DNA from: Kitasatospora sp. NA04385
Lineage (GTDB): Bacteria; Actinomycetota; Actinomycetes; Streptomycetales; Streptomycetaceae
Direction of reading: 5' to 3'
DNA length: 64,000 nucleotides
Assembly: GCF_013364235.1 (NCBI RefSeq)
Contig: NZ_CP054919.1
Location: 4,190,701-4,254,700 of the forward strand
Shown: positions 33,741 to 39,882 of the stretch, piece after piece
Numbering within the stretch: position 1 is the first letter of the stretch
Layout of the letters: the number at the start of each line of letters is the position of its first letter
The notes under the pieces: generated by a model
Database searches by the model: none
What the model was told of the DNA's origin: nothing
Seen by the model: only the letters and a program-made list of their open reading frames with translations
Position numbers and translations under genes: made by a program

Positions 33741-34250
33741 TCACTGGCCGGGGCGTAGTGCCCGCCAGGAAATGACGGGTTCGAGTTCGGCCAGCTCCGG
33801 GAGGACGGCCGCGATGGCGTTTCCGAGATCGGCTGTGAATTTCTCGACCATGGCGGTGAAATCGGTGCGGTCCGCCTTCTCGACCTCGGGGTCGGGTTTC
33901 CATGCAGTGAAGTACGGTCGGCAGGAGAGGGTGACCGATTCCCCCGTCGGATGTGCGGTGACCACGCGTTGGGTCCCCTGCTCGCAGAAGTCCAGTTCCG
34001 ACTCTGCTCCGTTGCGGAGACCTTCGAGGAAATCCGGAAGCTGCGGGATGATGCTGGAGAGGTCGAACTGGACGTCGACTCGCCAGTGCTCCTCACCGAA
34101 TCCCCCGGCGGAGAAGCGCACCCCGGCGTCGTCCAGGGGTTCGCAGACCTCGATGGCGAATACCTGCAGGTCGCCTTCCCAGGGTTCGATCGGGTCGTGC
34201 TCGACCGGTCCGAGGTTCTCGGGGGTGGAGAGGGCGATTTCAAATGGCAT
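33741..34250 (-). CDS. Probable immunity protein
   Basis: 169 residues, ATG at 34250, opening MPFEIALSTPENLGPVEHD. Acidic, soluble and short, with VQFDLSSIIPQLPDFLEGL and a C-terminal VEKFTADLGNAIAAVLPELA helix. It overlaps by 11 nt the end of a Rhs-type toxin domain on the same strand, the standard place of an immunity gene, and should bind and block that toxin. I cannot name the immunity family. Eighty nucleotides of it are duplicated at 37389-37468. Confidence 0.65.
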   Translation of the reverse strand: MPFEIALSTPENLGPVEHDPIEPWEGDLQVFAIEVCEPLDDAGVRFSAGGFGEEHWRVDVQFDLSSIIPQLPDFLEGLRNGAESELDFCEQGTQRVVTAHPTGESVTLSCRPYFTAWKPDPEVEKADRTDFTAMVEKFTADLGNAIAAVLPELAELEPVISWRALRPGQ

Positions 34251-34632
34251 CCATGTCTCCGTCGAAGTTCTCGCTGATCGGATATCCGCTTCGGTATATC
34301 TTGGTGGCTCTATTCGGCACGATCAATGCCCTGGTGACCGGCACGATGCTACCACCGGGCTTGATCACCTGGCCGACTCCCGGTGGAATGTCAATGATTC
34401 GGGTCTCCGGATTGCCCGGGTCCCAACGCTGCTTGGAGATTTGTGCAGTGGCGTTTTCATCCAGCCACTGGCCTTGTTCCTTCCCCTCGGTGGCCGCGCG
34501 GCCGGTCAGGCCGGTGGTCCTTTTCTTCCCGGCGCCGTGGAGCTTGAACGTGTGGCCGAAGGTCGGAACGCTCTTGGGGCTCCAATTGATTTCCTTCTGG
34601 GCTTGGAATTTATCCTTGTCGGGCGTGGTGTT
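34240..34632 (-). pseudogene. C-terminal toxin domain of a degraded Rhs/polymorphic toxin gene
   Basis: About 130 codons without a start: KFQAQKEINWSPKSVPTFGH, TGLTGRAATEGKEQGQWLD, then IDIPPGVGQVIKPGGSIVP and a tail NFDGDMDAI. The pattern fits a toxin domain at the end of streptomycete polymorphic toxins, found after an Rhs core. Upstream the frame runs into transposase and Rhs remnants, so it lacks its own delivery part. An intact toxin domain next to an intact immunity gene is the usual orphan-tip cassette. Toxic activity is unknown. Confidence 0.55.
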
Positions 34633-34958
34633 CCTTGATCGTGTCGGCGCGTTTGACCGTCTTGCCGACACCGTGGCGCGTGGCGCGGTATTTGTTCTTC
34701 GAGCCGGGAGGCCGTCCTGGGCCCGGGCGTGGTCGGTTTCGGTGCCGCCGCCGGGAGAGCGGTGGTCGGGCGGATGTTGCGGAACCCCCGTCGCACCCGG
34801 GCGGGGGTGAGGCGGCGGGGCTCGGCTGGCCGCTCCCAGGGGCGGCGGAGGTCCTCGGCCAGCGGTCGGGCAAGTCGGAGCTGGGTGTGGGCGGCGATGA
34901 CGAGCCAGGTCCACAGGTCGGCGCTGTCGGCATGACGGATCTGTCGACGGAGCGGACC
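34610..34958 (-). pseudogene. Transposase C-terminal remnant
   Basis: About 110 codons in two frames: DLWTWLVIAAHTQLRLARPL, AEDLRRPWERPAEPRRLTPA, RVRRGFRNIRPTTALPAAAP, then after a frame change PGRPPGSKNKYRATRHGVGK and TVKRADTIKEHHA. This is the conserved C-terminus of a common actinobacterial DDE transposase. No N-terminal part, inverted repeats or target duplication is visible. It sits between the Rhs remnant and the toxin domain and may have mediated their joining. Confidence 0.7.
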
Positions 34959-35340
34959 AGGTTCGCATCCGGGTTGCCCGCCCCGATCAGGTGCCCCGCC
35001 GCGTCGTACCGGGTACGTCCACTGCTGCTCGAGGGCGTTGGTGACGGCCACGAGCTGCATGCTGGCGTCGTGGGTGCAGGTGGTTCGGGCGCCGGCAGGG
35101 GTGGTTCCGGCCGGGAGGGTAGAGGGTCGGTGACCTCCAAGCCCTGGCCGAAGGCGTCGTGACCGTACCGGGTGACGGCGTCCGTGGGACCGACGATTTC
35201 GATCGGGATTCCTGCTGGGTTGCATCGGACACGACTGGTATGGCTGAGCGCGTTGGTCTCGGTGCGGGTGCGCAGGCCGGTGGCGTCGTTGGTGAAAAGC
35301 ATCGGCTTGCCGCTGGAGTTGTAGACGGCGGTGCGGGTGG
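34959..35340 (-). pseudogene. Rhs/YD-repeat core remnant
   Basis: YD-type repeats are readable: AVYNSSGKPMLFTNDATGLR, IEIVGPTDAVTRYGHDAFGQ and, in another frame, VAVTNALEQQWTY followed by RYDAAGHLIGAGNPDANLV. At least one frameshift and no start. The 5' end is cut where the gene at 35392 begins on the other strand. It was part of a large Rhs toxin gene, of which only this piece and the toxin tip remain. Confidence 0.65.
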
Positions 35341-35391
35341 GCTGGTGGCAAGGCCGTGGAACGGTGCCCGGACGATCGCTAACGTGGTGCC

Positions 35392-36576
35392 GTGGACACG
35401 GATGCACTTCTGCGTGCTGGCCTGATCGAGCGAAGCGCCGAGTTGAAGGGGGAGCTGGTCGCCTTCGGGCAGAGCGCGCGCTTCGACCGGTGGCTGACGC
35501 CGCTGTTGCTGGAAGCGGCGGGCCCAGAGCGGGAGTTGGACGAGACCGAGGCGATCCGGATCATCGACCACTTCCTTCTGCGGTACCGCCTGCCGGACGG
35601 TTCGACCGTGGTGGACCGGTTCGTCGCCTGCCGTCGGGGCTTGACCGAGGACGAGCGGGAACTGCTGCTCGGCTGGCGCGACCCGGTGGAAGGGATCTTC
35701 GAGATCCGGCGGAAGGACGACGGTGCGGTTGTCCTGCTGAACCTGGTCGACGACCTGGAGTACCGCGCCTACTCGAACGTCGGGCGAGCCGCCTTTCGCG
35801 GTGTCTCCAAAGGAGGGTTCCTCCTCACCTGCCTGGTGCCCCTCCTCCCGGCTGAGGGGGCCTGGCTGGTCTCCGGGGCCATGGAGTACTACCCGAAGTC
35901 CAGTGCCAACGAGATCGCTCAAGCCGCGCTCCAACTGGCCGTCAGCGAGCCCCGACTGGTCTTCCGCAACCCCGAGAAGATCGAACAGGGCTGGCAGCAG
36001 ATGCGGGAGGACCGGGCCGCCTTCGTCGAGTTCTCCGGGGCCGACGAACTCGTCCTCTCCCCGGTCGAGGCCGAGGACCTGCTCAACGCCTACTACCGGC
36101 ACCGGCAGGAATTCATTGCGGCCGCGCACCCCGGCCACGTACGAGGAGAGCGGCTTCCCGGCCCGGACTTCCCGGTCTTCGAACTCCCACCCGACCTTGC
36201 GGACGCGGAGACCGTCGGTGTCGTCTACGACGAGGTCGACGGGCTGAACTTCTACGCGGACTACGGGATGCTGCGTGACCTGTTCGCGGACCCGGGCCTG
36301 ACGGGCCGCCGGAAGCACCAGGACCTGCTGCGCAGCTACCTCCGCGAGGACTCGATCGAGCCGCTGCCGATCCGCCGACTGGCCGCCGCCCACCCGGAGA
36401 CCGCCGACACGGTCTTCCGGAAGCTGCTGCGGCAGCCCGGGTTCAGCTGGGCCGAGCAGGGCGAGGAACTGCTGCGTCGGCGCAAGCCCTGGTACTACGC
36501 GCGGGAACCCCGGCCCGGCGTCTCCGTGATCGGCGAGCGGCTCGGTGAACTCGTCGCCGGGGGTCGGCGACGGTAG
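35392..36576 (+). CDS. Hypothetical protein of the accessory islet
   Basis: 394 residues from a GTG at 35392 with TAACGT ending 6 nt upstream (probable leaderless mRNA). Soluble, acidic, helical. Readable blocks: LLLEAAGPERELDETEAIRI, DHFLLRYRLPDG and GRRKHQDLLRSYLREDSIEP near the end. No signal peptide, membrane helix or catalytic motif is evident, and I do not recognise a family. It stands between the Rhs remnant and the second TA pair and has lower GC than its core neighbours, consistent with transfer. Related proteins of unknown function occur in streptomycetes (inferred). Confidence 0.6.
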   Translation: MDTDALLRAGLIERSAELKGELVAFGQSARFDRWLTPLLLEAAGPERELDETEAIRIIDHFLLRYRLPDGSTVVDRFVACRRGLTEDERELLLGWRDPVEGIFEIRRKDDGAVVLLNLVDDLEYRAYSNVGRAAFRGVSKGGFLLTCLVPLLPAEGAWLVSGAMEYYPKSSANEIAQAALQLAVSEPRLVFRNPEKIEQGWQQMREDRAAFVEFSGADELVLSPVEAEDLLNAYYRHRQEFIAAAHPGHVRGERLPGPDFPVFELPPDLADAETVGVVYDEVDGLNFYADYGMLRDLFADPGLTGRRKHQDLLRSYLREDSIEPLPIRRLAAAHPETADTVFRKLLRQPGFSWAEQGEELLRRRKPWYYAREPRPGVSVIGERLGELVAGGRRR

Positions 36577-36612
36577 TCCCGGGCGGCGCGCTGCCGTCGG
36601 GGTCACCCGGAC

Positions 36613-36664
36613 CTCCGGAATCCGGAGCGTCGCCGTATGGCATTCACAAGTGAGGTACTACACT
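36613..36664 (+). promoter_or_regulatory. Promoter region of the second TA pair
   Basis: TACACT (36659-36664) ends 6 nt before the antitoxin ATG, as in the first pair. AAGTG (36648-36652) and CACTT (36661-36665) form an inverted repeat over the -10 that may bind the antitoxin. A separate palindrome CTCCGGA-A-TCCGGAG lies at 36613-36627 and may end the preceding transcript. Confidence 0.5.
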
Positions 36665-36670
36665 TTTTCC

Positions 36671-36952
36671 ATGGATGCCCCTCGCGCCGGCAAGACCCGG
36701 GTCACCAGTGTCTCCTTGCGCACCGAGACGCTCGAGGCGATTCGCGCGCGCGCCGGGAAGCAGGGGGTCTCCTCGTACATCGAGGAGGCCGTGCAGCGCC
36801 AGCTCCAGCGCGAAGCCATCGACGAGTACATCGCCACCGCCGAGGCGGAGCACGGCCCGGTCGATCCGGCCGAGGTGACGGCCAGGGCCGAACGCGTCCG
36901 CGCCCACCACGCCGCCCACCGCGGCAACTCGGCTCCGGCGGACGCGGCGTGA
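36671..36952 (+). CDS. RHH-type antitoxin (VapB-like)
   Basis: 93 residues, ATG at 36671. KTRVTSVSLRTETLEAIRAR and SSYIEEAVQRQLQRE form a ribbon-helix-helix; the acidic stretch DEYIATAEAEHGPVDPAEVT should bind the toxin. Stop and toxin start overlap as GTGA. Different in sequence from the antitoxin at 32892, so the two pairs are unlikely to cross-neutralise. Expected to autorepress through the repeat over its promoter. Confidence 0.85.
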   Translation: MDAPRAGKTRVTSVSLRTETLEAIRARAGKQGVSSYIEEAVQRQLQREAIDEYIATAEAEHGPVDPAEVTARAERVRAHHAAHRGNSAPADAA

Positions 36953-37341
36953 GCGGAACGCTCGTGCTTGACAGCGAGGCGCTCTCCAAGCTCTCCCGAC
37001 GCCACCGTGACATGACGGTCTGGCTGGACGTTGCCCGCACCCTCGACCTGCTGGTCGTCACCAGCGCGGCGACCCTGGTCGAGGCCCGCGACCCGAAAGT
37101 GCCGCAGGCCGCGTTCGACCACGCCGTCTCGCTGACCAAGGTGCGTCCCGTCACGGAGGAGATCGCCCGCGCCGCGAGCAAGCGTCTTTCGGCTGAAGGG
37201 CTGCACGGCCACAAGTACGCCATCGACGCGATGCTCGCGGCCACGGCCCACCTCGAACGCGGCGACGTTACCGTCGTCACGAGCGACCCGGACGACCTGC
37301 GCAGGCTCTGCCACCCGCGCATCGCAGTCGAGCCGATCTGA
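36949..37341 (+). CDS. PIN domain toxin (VapC-like)
   Basis: 130 residues, GTG at 36949. Acidic active-site set: GTLVLDSEALSKL (Asp), TLVEARDPK (Glu), HKYAIDAMLAA (Asp) and VVTSDPDDLRRLC (Asp). The protein is complete and of normal length. From codon 9 to just past the stop it is duplicated, in damaged form, at 32178-32553. As a VapC-type ribonuclease it would halt translation when the antitoxin decays; the RNA target is unknown. Confidence 0.87.
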   Translation: MSGTLVLDSEALSKLSRRHRDMTVWLDVARTLDLLVVTSAATLVEARDPKVPQAAFDHAVSLTKVRPVTEEIARAASKRLSAEGLHGHKYAIDAMLAATAHLERGDVTVVTSDPDDLRRLCHPRIAVEPI

Positions 37342-37388
37342 GCGCCTTCGCCTACCTTCGTGCCGCGTCACTGCGCGTCGGCACGCGA

Positions 37389-37468
37389 GATGATGCTGGA
37401 GAGGTCGAACTGGACGTCGACATCCCAGTGCTATTCGCCGAATCCCCCGGCGGAGAAGCGCACCCCGG
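37389..37468 (-). pseudogene. 80-nt copy of the immunity gene
   Basis: 37389-37468 matches 34047-34126 (codons about 42-68 of the immunity gene at 33741-34250) with few mismatches and no indels, same orientation. No flanking homology. It marks the right edge of the mosaic islet, 78 nt before the end of the lanthipeptide transporter gene. Confidence 0.8.
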
Positions 37469-37546
37469 AGCCACCGCTCTCGCTGCGTCCGCGCAGGCCG
37501 GGCGTGACGGGGGGGGCGAGGCCCGTTCGCCCCGGTGGGGCGGGGG

Positions 37547-39361
37547 TCACCTCGACGGGGTGGCGTCCTGGACGAGGCGTTCCGTGGGGGTGGGGGTCGG
37601 GGCGGGGGTCTGGCTGGTGACCAGGGCGCGGTAGGGGGCGCAGCGGGTGAGGAGGGTGCGGTGGTCGCCGGCGTCGAGGACGGTGCCCCGGTTCATCACC
37701 ACCACGTGCTGGGCGTCCTGCACGGTGGAGAGCCGGTGGGCGACCACGATGACGGCCCGGGTGGCGGCGAGGCGGGCGACGATGCTGCGGAAGCGCTGTT
37801 CGTTCAGGCCGTCGAGCTGGCTGGTGGGTTCGTCGAGGAGGATGATCTCGGCGTCGGAGAGCAGGGCGCGGGCCAGGGCCATCCGCTGCCGTTGGCCGCC
37901 GGACAGGTCGGCCTCGCGTCCGATCGGGGTGTCGAGGCCCTGCGGCAGGCGGGCGACGTCCTCGCGGAGTCCGACGGCCTCCAGCGCCGCGGCGAGGTCG
38001 TGGTCGGTGGCGGGGTCGCGGCGGCCGAGCTGGAGGTTCTCCCGGACGGTGGCCTCCAGCAGGGTGAACGCCTGGTCGACGTAGGCGATCCGGGCCCGGA
38101 GGGCGTCCAGCGGCCAGTGGTCGGTGTCGTGCCCGAGGACGGTGATCGAGCCGCCGGACGGCCGGATGAAGCGGTCGATCAGGGCGAGCGTGGTGCTCTT
38201 GCCGGCGCCCGAGGCACCCACCACGGCGGTCAGGCCGGTGCGGGCGGTGGTGAAGGAGACGCCGCGCAGGGCGGCCTCGGCGGCGCCGGCGTGGGTGTAG
38301 CCGACGCCGCGGAAGACCACGGCGGGCGCGTCCGGGACGGGGTCGGGCGCGGGGCGCGCGGTGTCCTGCGGGTCGGCCTCGGGGGACAGGTCGAGCAGTT
38401 CGTTGCAGCGGTCGCGGGCGGCCAGTCCGGCCTGGAGGCGGCCGAAGCCGGTGGCGAGCGTGCTGACCGACGGGACGGTCTGCAGCAGGTAGAGCAGGAA
38501 CGCCGCGAACGCGCCGACCTGGAGGTCCCCGGCGGCCAGCCGGGCCCCGCCGGTGAGGATCACGGCGATCATCGCGAACTGGTTGCCGAGGGCCAGCACC
38601 GCCGGGACGAGCGCGCTCAGCCGCGCGCCCTCCAGCGACACCACCCGCAGCTGTTCGGCGTCGGCGGCGAGGGCCCGCGCGGCCACCGGCTCGGCGCGGT
38701 ACGCCTTGACGGTGGTCAGGGCGTCCAGGGTGGCGGTGTAGCGCTGGGCGACCCGGCCGACGGCGTCCTGCTGGCCGGCCACGTTGCCCTTCATCCGGCG
38801 CAGGATCAGCAGCACCAGGACGGTGAGCACGCCGAGCGCGGCGACCGTGACCAGGGTGAGGACCCAGTCGATCCACACCATCACGAGGAGCGTCGCCAGG
38901 ACGGTGAGGGCGGCCAGCGGCAGTTGGGTGGCGACCTCGACGACCTGGCGCAGCAGCATCGCGTCGGAGGTGATCCGGGCCGCGAGCTCGCCGACGCCCT
39001 GGGCGCGGACCACGGCCAGCGGCAGCCGCAGGGTGTGCTCCATCAGGCGGATCCGCAGCCGGTAGGCCATCCGCTCCCCGATCCGGGCGAGCAGGAAGCC
39101 CGAGGCGGCCTGGGCGAGCGCACCGGCGACGGCCGCCGCGCACATCAGCAGCACGTCGGGGCCGAGCGGGCGGTGGGCGGAGAAGTCGGCGATGACCTCT
39201 CGCACCAGGAGCGGGAGGGCGAGGCCGGCGCCGGTGGCGGCGAGGGCGAGCAGCAGGGCGCAGGCCAACCGGACCGGGTGGGCGGTGAGTTCGCGGCGCA
39301 GCCGGAGCCGGGCCGGGTCGGTGCCGCGCGGGGTGGTCCGGGGGGAGCGGTCGACGGCCAC
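37547..39361 (-). CDS. lanT: Lanthipeptide ABC exporter (membrane + ATPase)
   Basis: 604 residues, ATG at 39361. Six membrane helices (about 35-310) fused to an ATPase: Walker A VVGASGAGKSTTLALID, signature LSGGQRQRMALARALL, Walker B IILLDEPTSQLDG, H-loop VVAHRLSTV. It lacks an N-terminal C39 peptidase domain, so leader removal must be done elsewhere. Same type as RamA/RamB of the SapB cluster, which work as a pair; only one is present here, so it may act as a homodimer. It lies 248 nt after the precursor gene, separated by strong hairpins that would make its expression lower. Confidence 0.85.
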   Translation of the reverse strand: MAVDRSPRTTPRGTDPARLRLRRELTAHPVRLACALLLALAATGAGLALPLLVREVIADFSAHRPLGPDVLLMCAAAVAGALAQAASGFLLARIGERMAYRLRIRLMEHTLRLPLAVVRAQGVGELAARITSDAMLLRQVVEVATQLPLAALTVLATLLVMVWIDWVLTLVTVAALGVLTVLVLLILRRMKGNVAGQQDAVGRVAQRYTATLDALTTVKAYRAEPVAARALAADAEQLRVVSLEGARLSALVPAVLALGNQFAMIAVILTGGARLAAGDLQVGAFAAFLLYLLQTVPSVSTLATGFGRLQAGLAARDRCNELLDLSPEADPQDTARPAPDPVPDAPAVVFRGVGYTHAGAAEAALRGVSFTTARTGLTAVVGASGAGKSTTLALIDRFIRPSGGSITVLGHDTDHWPLDALRARIAYVDQAFTLLEATVRENLQLGRRDPATDHDLAAALEAVGLREDVARLPQGLDTPIGREADLSGGQRQRMALARALLSDAEIILLDEPTSQLDGLNEQRFRSIVARLAATRAVIVVAHRLSTVQDAQHVVVMNRGTVLDAGDHRTLLTRCAPYRALVTSQTPAPTPTPTERLVQDATPSR

Positions 39362-39419
39362 GGCCAGCCTCTCTGTTCGAACGGGACTCGGGTCGTGGGC
39401 GGCACCGGGCGCGCTGCCC

Positions 39420-39482
39420 GGCGGACGGCGGACGGCGGACGGCGGACGGTGCAGGGCAGACGGCAGACGGTGGACGGCGGAC
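39420..39482 (+). repeat. Nine 7-bp tandem units
   Basis: ggcggac four times (39420-39447), then ggtgcag, ggcagac, ggcagac, ggtggac and ggcggac to 39482. Lies between the precursor peptide gene and the exporter gene. Confidence 0.75.
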
Positions 39483-39509
39483 GACGCGGCACGGGGACGG
39501 ACGTGGACC

Positions 39510-39569
39510 GGGCCGCAGCGCAGAGCTGCGGCCCGGAGACCGGCCGGACCCCGTGCGGGGCCCGGCCGG
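39510..39569 (-). terminator. Two strong hairpins after the precursor gene
   Basis: GGGCCGCAG/CTGCGGCCC (39510-39518/39526-39534) and the nested CCGGCCGG...CCCC/GGGG...CCGGCCGG (39540-39569). They lie 40-100 nt beyond the precursor stop on its transcript and probably act as an attenuator or mRNA stabiliser, giving more precursor than exporter. Confidence 0.65.
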
Positions 39570-39609
39570 CGTCTGTGCCTTGCCGCACCGCGAACGGCGC
39601 GGGGTCAGA

Positions 39610-39747
39610 TCACAGGCAGAGGAGCGTGCTGACCGTGCTGGTCCCACAGTTGAGGACGCTCAGCGAGCTGGTGCTGGCGAGGGTGTCGTCGATCGGGGCC
39701 GCCTCGGTCTCGGGCAGCTCCATGGTCTGGAGGTCGAGGATCGCCAT
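39610..39747 (-). CDS. lanA: Class III lanthipeptide precursor (SapB/AmfS type)
   Basis: 45 residues, ATG at 39747 with GAAGGAG eight bases upstream. Leader MAILDLQTMELPETEAAPID carries the (I/L)LDLQxME motif that class III synthetases recognise. The core has two SxxSxxxC motifs: SSLSVLNC (S27, S30, C34) and STVSTLLC (S37, S40, C44), then a final Leu. Each should become a lanthionine or labionin ring through dehydration of Ser and addition of Cys. Extra Ser/Thr (T36, T38, T41) may be dehydrated. Closely resembles avermipeptin/erythreapeptin and SapB. Lies between the synthetase and exporter genes; easily missed because of its length. Confidence 0.93.
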   Translation of the reverse strand: MAILDLQTMELPETEAAPIDDTLASTSSLSVLNCGTSTVSTLLCL

Positions 39748-39882
39748 GACGTTTCTCCTTCTCACTACAGTGACCCACCCGGCCGGACGGCCGGGAGTTC
39801 GGTGGGGCGCCGGGCGCCCGGTGGCGGCGCGGCGGTGGTGCCGCCCGCCCGGTGGTGGCGCGCGTCCGGATCGGACGCGGCG

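Noticed and set aside
34240..35340. Intact insertion sequence
   Set aside because: Only the transposase C-terminus is present, with a frame change and no terminal inverted repeats or target duplication.
30818..37468. Integrated prophage or ICE
   Set aside because: No integrase, structural, replication or transfer genes and no att repeats were seen.
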